Positions 15,979 to 24,458 of a stretch of 64,000 nucleotides of DNA are shown piece by piece. Positions within the stretch are counted from its first letter, which is position 1, and every line of letters begins with the position of its first letter. Origin of the DNA: Candidatus Peribacteraceae bacterium (GTDB lineage: Bacteria > Patescibacteriota > Gracilibacteria > Peribacterales > Peribacteraceae); contig JAQVMW010000004.1 of the NCBI GenBank assembly GCA_028703445.1, positions 52,127 through 116,126 on the forward strand. The letters are read 5' to 3'. The notes beneath the pieces were generated by a model. The model saw nothing but the letters and a program-made list of their open reading frames with translations, did not search any database and was not told the origin of the DNA. Position numbers and translations under genes: made by a program.

Positions 15979-17478
15979 ATGAAGGTCGCACTCGCTTTTC
16001 CGGCCCCCACCCCGCCCTTCCGGAATCTGGAAGGAGGCTACGGCGACTCGGAGAAGACCCTCCTGCCGCCGCCGACGGGACTCTCCGTGATCGCCTGCGC
16101 GCTGCAAGAAACCAGAGACGACATCGAGACGACCGTCATCCCTCCCCAGATCATTGAACCGTCGGGAGCGGTGCGGTATCGGAAGATCGAGGAGGTGACG
16201 CAGGACTGCAAGGACGCCGATTGCGTGGGCATCTCGTGCCGGTGGGACAATCAGGAGGCGGCCCTCCTGCTGGCCGACGCCGTGCGGCAGACCAACGAAA
16301 AATCCCGCATCGTCTTCGGCGGGCCCAACATGTGGAGCAGCACTATGGCAGAAATGGTGCTCCGAAATGTTCCATCCGTCGACATCGTCGTGCGTCAGGC
16401 AGGAGAGAGGGCACTGGGCGAATACCTCGAAGGAACTTCCTTATTCGCTATCCCCAACCTGACGTACCGACAGCAAGGAATCCCGCACAGCAATTATGCT
16501 GGTGCTCCCGACATGAACAAGCTGCCGCTGTGGGATTTTCGACACGTGCGAGATCCACGACACCTCGCCCCCTTCGATGCGCGCAATCCCGCGTTCCATG
16601 CGCCCCGCGATCTCGACCTCACGCCCAGTGTGGAATCGAATCGCGGATGCATCAAGGCCAGTCACGAAGGCGCCTGTCCATACTGCAGCTCGGGCAGGGA
16701 TTCGTTCAAAACACTCGACGCTCCGCGCTTCTTCGAAGAACTTGCGCATCTGTACGCGCAGCATGGCATGAAAGACTTCTTCGTCGCGGACAATATCTTC
16801 TCGGTATCTCCTCGACGGGTGGAGGAACTGAGAAAGATGAGAGTGGAACGCAGGAGGGATCTTCCCGAGGACCTCAGGATGCGCGCGTACGCCTACCCGA
16901 CGGACTTCCGCGGCGAGAACGGGTGGCGCACGGCGGAGCACCTCCAAGTAATGGGAGTGCGGGAACTCTTCATCGGGCAAGAGACATTCGACGCGGAAAT
17001 CGCACGGAGTTTGAAGAAGGAAATCCCGAAGGTTGAGGAGATGGTTCAGACACTGGTCATGCTCAAGCGTTTTGGATTCGCCGTGAAGATCGCGCTCCTT
17101 CTGGGACTCCCCGGAGAGACGAAAGAGAGTCTGCAGAAAAACGTCGACGGCCTCCAAAGACTCCTCGATGCCTGCAGCACTCCGGATCCCGCGGAAGGAG
17201 GACTGAAGAGCGTTGATATCTCGCGCGTCATGCCGCTCGTCGGAACGGAACTCTATGACTTGCTCCTCAAAAATCCACAGGCGTGCAAAACATACCTCGA
17301 CATCGTGCTGAAGCCGCTCCATGAAGACGTCTGTCCGAGATATCCCCTCCTCTTCCGGCTCCTCCTGGAGCATCACACATCCGTGACAGTCGACGACGTG
17401 ACAGCTGCAGAAAAGAAGATGATCAGTGCGGCGCGCAAGGCATTGGATCCGACAAAGGTTGGAGGATTCGGGGTATGA
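15979..17478 (+). CDS. B12-binding-domain radical SAM protein with atypical Cys spacing
   Basis: 499 residues. Residues 1-165 resemble a cobalamin-binding Rossmann-type domain (LPPPTGLSVIACAL, DCVGISCRWDNQEAALLLADAV, RIVFGGPN). The radical SAM core starts near residue 220: NRGCIKASHEGACPYCSSG, in which the three cluster cysteines are spaced CX8CX2C rather than CX3CX2C. Later core elements are DFFVADNIFSVSP, MGVRELFIGQETFD and VKIALLLGLPGETKES. Such enzymes cleave SAM to drive methylation or rearrangement; the substrate here is unknown. It stands alone between the groESL terminator and a convergent receiver gene. The spacing resembles Elp3-like variants, but the domain order does not. Confidence 0.85.
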   Translation: MKVALAFPAPTPPFRNLEGGYGDSEKTLLPPPTGLSVIACALQETRDDIETTVIPPQIIEPSGAVRYRKIEEVTQDCKDADCVGISCRWDNQEAALLLADAVRQTNEKSRIVFGGPNMWSSTMAEMVLRNVPSVDIVVRQAGERALGEYLEGTSLFAIPNLTYRQQGIPHSNYAGAPDMNKLPLWDFRHVRDPRHLAPFDARNPAFHAPRDLDLTPSVESNRGCIKASHEGACPYCSSGRDSFKTLDAPRFFEELAHLYAQHGMKDFFVADNIFSVSPRRVEELRKMRVERRRDLPEDLRMRAYAYPTDFRGENGWRTAEHLQVMGVRELFIGQETFDAEIARSLKKEIPKVEEMVQTLVMLKRFGFAVKIALLLGLPGETKESLQKNVDGLQRLLDACSTPDPAEGGLKSVDISRVMPLVGTELYDLLLKNPQACKTYLDIVLKPLHEDVCPRYPLLFRLLLEHHTSVTVDDVTAAEKKMISAARKALDPTKVGGFGV

Positions 17479-17507
17479 AGGAGGGATAATACGAATGACA
17501 TTATCGC

Positions 17508-17553
17508 CACCCGCCTTCGCTAAAGCTTCGGCGGGCAGGCAGGGTGACACTTC
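17508..17553. repeat. Palindromic GC-rich intergenic repeat (CCCGCC...GGCGGGCAGGCAGGG)
   Basis: CCCGCCTTCGCTAAAGCTTC followed by GGCGGGCAGGCAGGG lies between the convergent radical SAM and receiver genes. The reverse complement (CCCTGCCTGCCCG...GCGAAGGCGGG) recurs at 29871-29908 and, more diverged, inside pbpC near 60175. Besides being a repeat it could act as a bidirectional terminator. Confidence 0.65.
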
Positions 17554-17556
17554 AAG

Positions 17557-17979
17557 TCACTCAACTGGCGGCAGGGACTTGAGCCATTCAAGCATGCCCC
17601 TAAGGTGCCCCTTCGAGAGATACTTGGACGGAAACTCGAGTTGATCTTCCGCGAAGCGCGCCCGCACTTCTTCCTCACCCAAGCTCGTCCTTAGCGCCAC
17701 GCGCGTGCGGGCGAACTCGGGCGCGAGCGCAAGCATCTGGCGGAAGAGCGGCTTGGACGTCAGTCTCTCCAACTGATAGTCAAGAATGGCTGCATGCAAT
17801 CCCGTGCCGCCTTCGGCACCTGCATCGATCCCCATCAACTGACGAAAGCGGATAATTGCCATGCCCACCTCTGCTTCGGTCACCACCTCCACATCCGGAA
17901 GAAAATCCGCAAGGCTCCGCGAGACGTCTTCACGCTCACGGGTGCTGTCATCGACCAGGAACACACGACGATTCGGCAT
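17557..17979 (-). CDS. Stand-alone CheY-like receiver domain protein
   Basis: 140 residues. It begins MPNRRVFLVDDSTRERED, giving the acidic pair DD of receiver domains. The likely phospho-acceptor Asp is in AILDYQLE (about residue 69), and the conserved Lys in PSKYLSKGHL near the C-terminus. It has no output domain, so it would act by protein-protein contact or as part of a phosphorelay. No histidine kinase is in the window. Its 5' end faces the 18064 gene across 84 nt. Confidence 0.8.
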   Translation of the reverse strand: MPNRRVFLVDDSTREREDVSRSLADFLPDVEVVTEAEVGMAIIRFRQLMGIDAGAEGGTGLHAAILDYQLERLTSKPLFRQMLALAPEFARTRVALRTSLGEEEVRARFAEDQLEFPSKYLSKGHLRGMLEWLKSLPPVE

Positions 17980-18051
17980 AGAAGAAATGGGAAGAGCGAA
18001 TCATTCTAGCGCCGGGAGGCGAAAAGAAAAGACAACAAAGCCAAAATCCTA

Positions 18052-18057
18052 TATACT
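18052..18057 (+). promoter_or_regulatory. -10 box directly upstream of the 18064 gene
   Basis: TATACT (18052-18057) lies 6 nt before the ATG, implying a leaderless message. No convincing -35 is visible. The same TATACT-to-ATG layout occurs at 22463, 30042 and 44468. Confidence 0.55.
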
Positions 18058-18063
18058 GTTCTG

Positions 18064-18297
18064 ATGGTTTCCCCTGCCTCCCCCACCCCCGAAAACATCC
18101 CCGAGCTCCACCCCGACGACGTGGCGACGTACCTGCACGTGATGGAGTCGAAAACAGCTGCCTCGGAAAAGGAGTTGGCCACGGCAAAGCGCGTGGATGA
18201 TGCGCTGAAGATCCCCGAAGTGCGCGCGCAGTGGGCCGCCGTTCTGCAGCTGGAAGACCCCGTGCTGCACCCGGAGAAGTATCCGAGCGCGAACTAA
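18064..18297 (+). CDS. Small hypothetical protein
   Basis: 77 residues, acidic and helical, starting MVSPASPTPENIPELHPDDV and ending HPEKYPSAN, with no membrane segment. It is preceded by a -10 box 6 nt upstream and lies 163 nt before the aldolase start. The function is unknown. Its own promoter and plausible amino acid composition support it being expressed. Confidence 0.6.
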   Translation: MVSPASPTPENIPELHPDDVATYLHVMESKTAASEKELATAKRVDDALKIPEVRAQWAAVLQLEDPVLHPEKYPSAN

Positions 18298-18459
18298 AGT
18301 GCAGTAAACCAGACATCCCCTCCCCCTGTCGCAGGGCTTGCTTGACTCCGGAATATGACCACGGGACACTTCGCATGCCACAGCCGTTCGTTTGTGAGAG
18401 AGATCTGCCATACCATGGGCAACCTGTCCTCGGTTTCCTTTCTTCCCCTCCCTCATCCC

Positions 18460-19530
18460 ATGGCCACACTCTCACACGCAAAAACCCTCGAACGCCTCGG
18501 GCAAGACAAAGACCTCATCGCCATGGACCAGAGTAAGGGCACGCACGTCAAACACATGCAGGATCAGTTCGGCATCAATGTGGATCCTGCGGCGTTCGAC
18601 TCCGTCGCAAGCCGCGTCCGCCAAATGATCCGCACCACACCGAACCACGGACACTCCTTCGCCGGACGCATCGAGTACATTGACGAAATCATGACGCCGG
18701 ACCGCAGACCCATCGAATCCGGACTGGACAACAGCGAGAGCGTCGTCATCTGCAAGTTACTCGGACTCGACAAGGAAACGGGGCTCATCCCCCAGAAGGA
18801 CATGGACGCATTCCCCGATCAGATTCGTGCCCTTTCGAACATTGGAGTGCATGTGGTGAAGCTACGCAGCACCTTCTACCCCGGCATGCCGCAGGCGGAC
18901 ATCGCACGGGGCATCGAGCAGTTCGTGGAATTGCAGAAGGCACTGACGAAGCAGGGGGATGTCTCGGCCGTGCACGAGCCGGAGTTCCTGCACACGGCCA
19001 AGGGAAACACCCACTCATTGGAAACGAACCGCACCCTGATGACGATGGTGCTCGGCGTCATCGCACTCCGCTTCCGTCAGCAAGACATCTCTCACCATCC
19101 CTGGCTGCTCAAGACGAGCGTGGCTGCTCCCGGCAAGGCTTCCGGACAACCGATTGATCCGGAGGCATGCGGCTACGCGACCATGCGCGCATTCGATGAA
19201 GCCGGCCTTCCGGACGACCTCAACATCTACCTCCTCTCGGGCGGACACGAAGACTCCAGCATCCGCCGCATCTTTCAGGTCATCCGCGGACAGCGCTCGG
19301 ACGTGAAAACCTCCTTCTCGCGCACACTCTTGAAGCAGGTCTACCAGGAGGCACTGAATCCGAACGGCACGGGAAGAGAGGTCGTCACCGTCGATTCGCC
19401 GGTGCACGTGGGCCGCGGCCAGACAGAGCTCCATCGACAGGGCAAGCTCAACCGCCTCGCCCGGGCAGGCAAGTACGAACCGAAGTATGAGGACAGACAG
19501 AGGTACCCGTCGTCAGATCTGCCCCAATGA
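18460..19530 (+). CDS. Class I fructose-bisphosphate aldolase
   Basis: 356 residues from the ATG at 18460 (MATLSHAKTLERLGQDK). The track's extra 35 N-terminal residues do not match the family. It cleaves fructose-1,6-bisphosphate to dihydroxyacetone phosphate and glyceraldehyde-3-phosphate through a lysine Schiff base. The Schiff-base lysine is in HPWLLKTSVAAPGK, equivalent to the LLKPNMVTPG motif of animal-type enzymes. The preceding acidic strand is AVHEPEFLHTAKGN and the late loop LPDDLNIYLLSGGHED. Conserved early residues MDQSKGT correspond to ADESTGT. It is convergent with clp (5-nt gap). Confidence 0.9.
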   Translation: MATLSHAKTLERLGQDKDLIAMDQSKGTHVKHMQDQFGINVDPAAFDSVASRVRQMIRTTPNHGHSFAGRIEYIDEIMTPDRRPIESGLDNSESVVICKLLGLDKETGLIPQKDMDAFPDQIRALSNIGVHVVKLRSTFYPGMPQADIARGIEQFVELQKALTKQGDVSAVHEPEFLHTAKGNTHSLETNRTLMTMVLGVIALRFRQQDISHHPWLLKTSVAAPGKASGQPIDPEACGYATMRAFDEAGLPDDLNIYLLSGGHEDSSIRRIFQVIRGQRSDVKTSFSRTLLKQVYQEALNPNGTGREVVTVDSPVHVGRGQTELHRQGKLNRLARAGKYEPKYEDRQRYPSSDLPQ

Positions 19531-19535
19531 TCACC

Positions 19536-21965
19536 TCAGGCGGATGGCGCCTGTCCTTTTCCAAGTCCGATCACGATTGTCTCGCCTCTCTTGATGTCTT
19601 GCTTCAGAAGCTGATCGGCAATGCGGTCTTCCACTTCCTGCGTGATCACGCGTCGCATGGCCCGTGCGCCGAATTCCGCGCTGTAGCCGCGCTGGACGAT
19701 CTCGCGGATGAGCGGCTCCTCGACCTTCACGATGATGCCGCGCTTCTGCTGGATGTCGGCGATAATCTCCCGGATTTGCAGCAGCGCCACTTTCTCGGCA
19801 TCGGCAAGCGAGAGCGGCTGGAACAGCACCACTTCATCGAAGCGATTGATGAACTCTGGCGAGAAGATCTTCTGAGCAAGGACAGTATCGGTCACCGCCT
19901 TCTTGAAGGTCTCGGGGTCCACCGCGGGATTCTTTGATACATAATCTCGGATGAAGAGCGCTCCGGCGTTACTGGTCGCGATGATGATCGTATTGCGGAA
20001 GTCCGTCTTCACTCCGTGGTGGTCGATGAGCACGCCTTCATCCAACACCTGCAGGAACAGGTTCACGATGGAGGGATGCGCCTTCTCGATCTCATCCAAC
20101 AGCACAAGCGAGAACGGCTGATCCTGAATGCGCTTCGTGAGAAAACCTTCGGCGTGGTCCCGGCCGGCCTGCGGCGAACCGAGGATGCCTTCGATGCTCG
20201 CTTCAGTCGAATATTCGTTCATGTCGAGCCGGATCATCCGGTCCGCAGCGCCGAAATATACCTGTGCGAGCGTCTTGGCCGTCTGCGTCTTGCCGACACC
20301 CGTAGGACCCAAAAAGAGGAATGTGCCCAGCGGCCGCTTGCCGGCACCCACGTCCAGGCGTGCGCGCTTGAGGGCACTGGCCACCGCGTGCACCGCAGCC
20401 TCCTGTCCGATCACCGTAGCGCGCATCGTCTCTTCGAGCTTCATGAGCCGGTCACGTTCGCCTTCCTTGACGCCCGTCACGTCGACGTGCGACGTCCGCG
20501 AGACAATCTCGCGGATGTGCGGCTCGATGACGGCGCTTACCCGCGCCTTGCGCGCGGCCGCCATGGCATCCGTCATGACAGAAACGGCCTTGCCGGGAAA
20601 GGCGCCCTTGCCGAGATAGCGGCGCGTGAGTGTGAGGATGGCCTGCAACGCCTTGTAGGTGACCGTGACGTGGAGGTGATGTTCCAGACGGAAGTGCTGC
20701 TCCATCAGGACCGCCAGAATTTCCTCGTCCTTCGGCTCCTCCAATGGCAGCACCGAGAACAGGCTCTCGACCGCCGCCGATCGTTTGATCACGTCATGGT
20801 AATCCTCCGTGCGCGCCGTTCCGATCACGGAGATGTTTTTGGTCTCGAGCAGTTTCTGCAGCACCGTCAGCACTTTTGAATCGGCGGATGCGAGGAGCAG
20901 CGCGATATTCTCGATGACCAGGACGTAGTGTCCCGTCTTCTCCGCCTGCTTGAGCGCCTGCAGAAGGAATGTGTCAGAAGGCGCGCCGCCCGACAGCAAC
21001 TCTGCGGTTCTGAGCGTGAGGATTCTGGTTGTGGATTTTGATTCTTTCACCTCGCTGCGACGAAGTTGATACAAGGCATGTTCCACAAATGTCGTCTTGC
21101 CCACGCCCTGCGGTCCGACCACAAGAATGTTGTGGTTGGCCTGCCGCGCGAGGATGCGGTGCGCCTCTTCGATCAGCGACGTGTGCAGAACCACCGCACG
21201 GTTATCCTTCCACAGAATCGAGTTCGTAATTTCATTGGCAAGCCGATCCAGCGCACTCGTGTAGCCCAGCATCCAGGATTTCTCGAGCCCGCCGAACGTT
21301 CGGATGAGCACATGCGGACTGAAGAACGAATGCCTGACGGGGAGGAGCGTGTGGAACTTCTCCCACCGGAGCATCGTCTTGAGGTCATCGAGCGAGAGAT
21401 CAAGCCCATTGAGAAGCTCCGCTGACTGCGGGCTCTTCTCGAAGAGCAGGTACAGGATGTACGGCGCAGAAATCATTTTTTTGTTGAATTCCGGCAGACG
21501 CCGCATTGCCTCGTCGAGGAATGCGGATGCTGCCAGACTTGCAGCGGTCTCGCGCAGACACTCCCATACCACCTCGGACCGCGCAGCCATCTGCGCCAGC
21601 AGGAATCTGCCGCGAGAGGATGCGAGCGAAGCCTGCAGAAGTTCAGCGGTGGATACCGACGTGAAATCGTGCAGGTGCAGGACAACGTCGAGCGGCAGAC
21701 GATCAGCCGCCGTCTTCGCCGTCGCGTCTAAGTGCGCATCGGCCCCCAATCGGTCCGCGATGAATCGGCGGATGATGAAGAGCGCGGCAAGAACCAGCGC
21801 AGCCAGCAATCCCGCCACCGTCCACTGACTGCTCTCTTCCGCGAACAGGAAGATGGCGCCGAACAGCACTGCGGTGCTGATCCACGTTGCCAGGCTGAAA
21901 AAGAGTCCGGTCAGGATGGCTGCGAGGCAGGTGCGTGTGCCGGTGATATCGATCGTAGAGGCCAT
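19536..21965 (-). CDS. Membrane-anchored Clp-family AAA+ ATPase (ClpA/ClpC-like)
   Basis: 809 residues from the ATG at 21965; the track start (22094) lies inside the upstream gene. Two N-terminal transmembrane helices (about residues 12-62) are followed by a Clp_N-like helical region and two AAA+ modules. D1 has Walker A GPQGVGKTT but a degenerate Walker B (VLVIENIALLL, Asn in place of the usual acidic follow-on). D2 has Walker A GPTGVGKTQ and Walker B LVLLDEIEKAH, plus sensor and arginine-finger region FSPEFINRFDEVVLF. It would unfold proteins at the membrane, for degradation or remodelling. No clpP is in the window and I could not identify a ClpP-docking loop. It is coupled to the 21967 gene (1-nt gap). 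Confidence 0.88.
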   Translation of the reverse strand: MASTIDITGTRTCLAAILTGLFFSLATWISTAVLFGAIFLFAEESSQWTVAGLLAALVLAALFIIRRFIADRLGADAHLDATAKTAADRLPLDVVLHLHDFTSVSTAELLQASLASSRGRFLLAQMAARSEVVWECLRETAASLAASAFLDEAMRRLPEFNKKMISAPYILYLLFEKSPQSAELLNGLDLSLDDLKTMLRWEKFHTLLPVRHSFFSPHVLIRTFGGLEKSWMLGYTSALDRLANEITNSILWKDNRAVVLHTSLIEEAHRILARQANHNILVVGPQGVGKTTFVEHALYQLRRSEVKESKSTTRILTLRTAELLSGGAPSDTFLLQALKQAEKTGHYVLVIENIALLLASADSKVLTVLQKLLETKNISVIGTARTEDYHDVIKRSAAVESLFSVLPLEEPKDEEILAVLMEQHFRLEHHLHVTVTYKALQAILTLTRRYLGKGAFPGKAVSVMTDAMAAARKARVSAVIEPHIREIVSRTSHVDVTGVKEGERDRLMKLEETMRATVIGQEAAVHAVASALKRARLDVGAGKRPLGTFLFLGPTGVGKTQTAKTLAQVYFGAADRMIRLDMNEYSTEASIEGILGSPQAGRDHAEGFLTKRIQDQPFSLVLLDEIEKAHPSIVNLFLQVLDEGVLIDHHGVKTDFRNTIIIATSNAGALFIRDYVSKNPAVDPETFKKAVTDTVLAQKIFSPEFINRFDEVVLFQPLSLADAEKVALLQIREIIADIQQKRGIIVKVEEPLIREIVQRGYSAEFGARAMRRVITQEVEDRIADQLLKQDIKRGETIVIGLGKGQAPSA

Positions 21966-21966
21966 A

Positions 21967-22404
21967 TCAGACAATGATGAACACAACGGCGAGAATACCG
22001 ATCGCGACAAGCGGGAAGACGAACCACCCCACGAAGAGCACAATGAAGAGTGCGAACAGCAGGATTTGCAGAGCAATGGAGAGGATGATCGCAAGCAACC
22101 GGATCACCATGCCGATCATGCGCGTCACCAGATTCACGAAGAACGCCTGCAGGAACTGGTCCCACCGCACGATGCTCGGCATTTTTTCGGCAATCCCCTT
22201 CCAGGGACTCAAGAGTGTCTTCAGCAGGAATGGCACGGACAGAATTTCCGAGAACGCTCTGGCGTAAGCGAAGTACCCGCGCAGGATATTTCGCGGCTCC
22301 TCCCAGAGGACCCACGGGATGAAATCCGTTGCGATAATCTGCGCCAGAAATTGAGGTCGCTTGAGGAGCCTTGGCAGGCCGGCAATCGCACGGAGGAAGT
22401 TCAT
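21967..22404 (-). CDS. Membrane protein coupled to the Clp ATPase
   Basis: 145 residues. The N-terminal half is amphipathic (FIPWVLWEEPRNILRGYFAYARAFSEIL), and the C-terminal half holds two closely spaced transmembrane helices (about 98-145). The stop is one base from the clp ATG, so the two proteins are made together and may form one membrane complex. A strong promoter lies 14 nt upstream of its ATG. The family is unrecognised; I recall similar genes next to clp in other CPR genomes, but cannot verify this here. Confidence 0.75.
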   Translation of the reverse strand: MNFLRAIAGLPRLLKRPQFLAQIIATDFIPWVLWEEPRNILRGYFAYARAFSEILSVPFLLKTLLSPWKGIAEKMPSIVRWDQFLQAFFVNLVTRMIGMVIRLLAIILSIALQILLFALFIVLFVGWFVFPLVAIGILAVVFIIV

Positions 22405-22418
22405 GTGTCTTTCGTATA

Positions 22419-22447
22419 ATTATACAACATTTTTAGATTTTATTCAA
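22419..22447 (-). promoter_or_regulatory. Promoter of the membrane protein-clp operon
   Basis: On the minus strand: TTGAAT (22447-22442), 17-nt spacer, TATAAT (22424-22419), then 14 nt to the ATG. It overlaps the region that drives tmk in the opposite direction. Confidence 0.8.
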
Positions 22448-22462
22448 CATACAGAATCGGCG

Positions 22463-22468
22463 TATACT
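22463..22468 (+). promoter_or_regulatory. -10 box of tmk
   Basis: TATACT lies 8 nt before the tmk ATG, consistent with a leaderless message. It is divergent from the clp operon promoter within 72 nt. Confidence 0.6.
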
Positions 22469-22476
22469 GACGCCCA

Positions 22477-23064
22477 ATGCGCGGAATTTTCATTGTCCTT
22501 GAAGGCCCCGATGGAGCGGGAACGACCAAGCATTGTACGCTGTTGAGTGACCGCCTGGCCCACGAGAAACATCCCGTCCTCTGCACGTTCGAGCCAACCG
22601 ACGGACCCATCGGATCGGCGATCCGCAGCGATCTGCATGCGGGAAAATCCTTCTCTCCCCTGGATCTGCAGCAGCGCTTTTGCGCTGATCGCGCATGGCA
22701 CCTTGAGCAGGTGATCGAACCCGCACTCACCCGGGGAACGATGGTGATCTCGGACCGCTACTTTCACTCGACGATCGCCTACGGCCTTGCCCTCGGAGTT
22801 CAGCGCGCGCAACTGGATGAGATGAACAAAAAATTTATTCGACCTGACTACACACTTTTCCTTCTCCCACCCTTCGAAGTCCTGCAGGAGCGCATGAGCC
22901 GCCGCGATCAGACGGACGCACTGGAACGCGCGGAGCTCCAGCGAAAAGTATCTGACACCTACCGCCTTCTGGCGGAGGAAGATCCCTCGATCCGCGTCAT
23001 CGATACATCCGGATCGCTGGAGGACGTGGCAGAGAAGATTTTCCATGCCGTACAAGATACGTAG
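22477..23064 (+). CDS. tmk: Thymidylate kinase with a non-canonical P-loop
   Basis: 195 residues. It phosphorylates dTMP to dTDP. The family framework is clear: N-terminal IFIVLEGPDGAGTTK, the DRYFHSTIAYG motif (DRx with Ser/Ala-Tyr), and the arginine-rich lid RMSRRDQTD. The P-loop reads GPDGAGTTK, so the usual GKT/GKS lysine is Thr and the next lysine is two positions later. Either a shifted lysine serves, or this is a divergent subfamily. Length is slightly short. It has its own leaderless-type promoter, divergent from clp. It supports DNA precursor synthesis together with the dCMP deaminase at 60.7 kb. Confidence 0.9.
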   Translation: MRGIFIVLEGPDGAGTTKHCTLLSDRLAHEKHPVLCTFEPTDGPIGSAIRSDLHAGKSFSPLDLQQRFCADRAWHLEQVIEPALTRGTMVISDRYFHSTIAYGLALGVQRAQLDEMNKKFIRPDYTLFLLPPFEVLQERMSRRDQTDALERAELQRKVSDTYRLLAEEDPSIRVIDTSGSLEDVAEKIFHAVQDT

Positions 23065-23092
23065 TATCTGACCTAACTTCTCCCGCTCCCAC

Positions 23093-23225
23093 CCCCTCTC
23101 CTTTTCGTGCACTTCACCTCTCCCCCTGACCCCCTCTCCATAGAGAGGGGGAATGTTTATGTTTGTAGTTGTTCTCCCCTTCCTTCTCGGGAGGAAGTGG
23201 CCGGGGGATGGAGGTTAAAATCAAA
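23093..23225 (+). repeat. Interspersed repeat R1, copy B
   Basis: Contains CTCTCCCCCT, a CCCCCTCTCC/AGAGGGGG hairpin, AATGTTTATGTTTGTAGTTG, CTCCCCTTCCTT and GGGGGATGGAGGTT in the same order as the minus strand of 4081-4245. It fills the gap between convergent tmk and rlmN; nothing else is visible in that 206-nt gap. Confidence 0.8.
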
Positions 23226-23270
23226 AAGGGATCGGGAAATGGAGGTTTGTTTTCAAAATAAATTTCGTTC

Positions 23271-24383
23271 CTAAATCACGTGCGGCTGCTCGGCGGTCGC
23301 CAATTGTCCGCACGCCGCCGCAATATCGTCCCCCATGGTCCGGCGCTGTGACACGTCGATGCCATGTTGCAGAATCACCTGCTTGAACCGCTCGACTCGT
23401 TTCTGTTCACTCGCGGTGAAGGCCTTGCCTGCAACGGGATTCAGCGGAATCACATTCAGCTTGGGTGATCCGCAGCGCTCAATGAACCGTGCCAAAACTT
23501 CCGCCTGATCTGCACTGTCATTCACTCCGCTGATCAGCGCGTATTCAAAGGTGAGATGGTGGCGGCGGTTGCCGAGGATCTGGCGGTAGCGGCGGCACCA
23601 GTCCGCAAGTTTGTCCAAAAAGTGCGGCACGGTGCTCGGTACGATCTTTTCGCGCTCAGCTTGAACGGCACTGTGAAGCGAAATCGCAATCCGCACCGAT
23701 GGCCAGTCTTTGTCCTCCAGCAACTGATCCATCGAAGGCAAAACCCCGACGGTGGAAACCGTGATACGCGTCGGACCGATGTCGGTCTGATCCACCCACG
23801 TGCGGATGGCCTGTTTCACACTGTCCACATTCGTAAGCGGCTCACCCATGCCCATGAAGACGATATTACTTATGCGCGAAGCGCCACCGTTACTTCTCTC
23901 CCCTCTGAGGAGAGACCGACTTGTTCCGAGCGAAGCCGAGGGAGTGAGGGGGCCACGAAGAAAGGATTGCCAGAATCGGAGTTGATCCGTGATCTCGTCC
24001 GCCGTAAGACTGCGTTTCAGTCCCATCGCGCCCGTGGCGCAGAACGCGCACCGCATGGCGCATCCAATTTGAGATGACACGCACACCGTCCACTGCTCGC
24101 GTGCATTGCCCATCAGCACGGTCTCGAAGAGTAGATCGTCTTCAGTAGAGAGCACCGCCTTGAACGTCTCCTTGTCCCTGCTCTCGAACATGCGGTGGAG
24201 CGTGACGGACATCCACGGAATCTTCGCTTCCACCGCCTCGCGCATCGCCTTCGGAAAGACCGAGACACTCCCCCACCCCGTCGCGCCCGGCTGAAAGAGT
24301 GCCGCCTCCGCCTGCCGCCAGCGGAACGCAGGCGCCGACGGGAAGAGCTCCTGAAACCGTTGCTGACGCGTCTCTCGTGCCAT
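23271..24383 (-). CDS. rlmN: Dual-specificity 23S rRNA/tRNA adenine-C2 methyltransferase RlmN, with an in-frame repeat insertion
   Basis: 370 residues from the ATG at 24383 (MARETRQQRFQELFP); upstream track sequence is antisense to folD. The radical SAM motif is CAMRCAFC, followed by the family's VFMGMGEPLTN, SVGVLPSM-like TVSTVGVLPSM, and the C-terminal catalytic Cys in DIAAACGQL. It methylates C2 of A2503 in 23S rRNA and A37 of some tRNAs. Between FWQSFL and ISNIVFMGMGEP there are about 25 extra residues (RGPLTPSASLGTSRSLLRG...) encoded by a palindromic GC-rich segment (23886-23960) that looks like the intergenic repeats. It is divergent from folD. Confidence 0.93.
   Translation of the reverse strand: MARETRQQRFQELFPSAPAFRWRQAEAALFQPGATGWGSVSVFPKAMREAVEAKIPWMSVTLHRMFESRDKETFKAVLSTEDDLLFETVLMGNAREQWTVCVSSQIGCAMRCAFCATGAMGLKRSLTADEITDQLRFWQSFLRGPLTPSASLGTSRSLLRGERSNGGASRISNIVFMGMGEPLTNVDSVKQAIRTWVDQTDIGPTRITVSTVGVLPSMDQLLEDKDWPSVRIAISLHSAVQAEREKIVPSTVPHFLDKLADWCRRYRQILGNRRHHLTFEYALISGVNDSADQAEVLARFIERCGSPKLNVIPLNPVAGKAFTASEQKRVERFKQVILQHGIDVSQRRTMGDDIAAACGQLATAEQPHVI
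23886..23960. repeat. Repeat-like palindromic segment inserted in frame in rlmN
   Basis: TCTCCCCTCTGAGGAGAGA forms a hairpin and is followed by CCGAGCGAAGCCGAGGGAGT and GAGGGGGCC. The composition and blocks resemble intergenic repeats here (R1 CCCCCTCTCC...GAGGGGG; AACGAGCGAGCCGAGGGG near 35277). It encodes about 25 residues absent from the usual RlmN alignment. Confidence 0.6.
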
Positions 24384-24458
24384 CGCGGACAGCGTAGCAG
24401 ACAAAAAGCGGAAATGACCGTTCACAGCAGCATTTCCTCCCTCTATCATGGCAATGCA

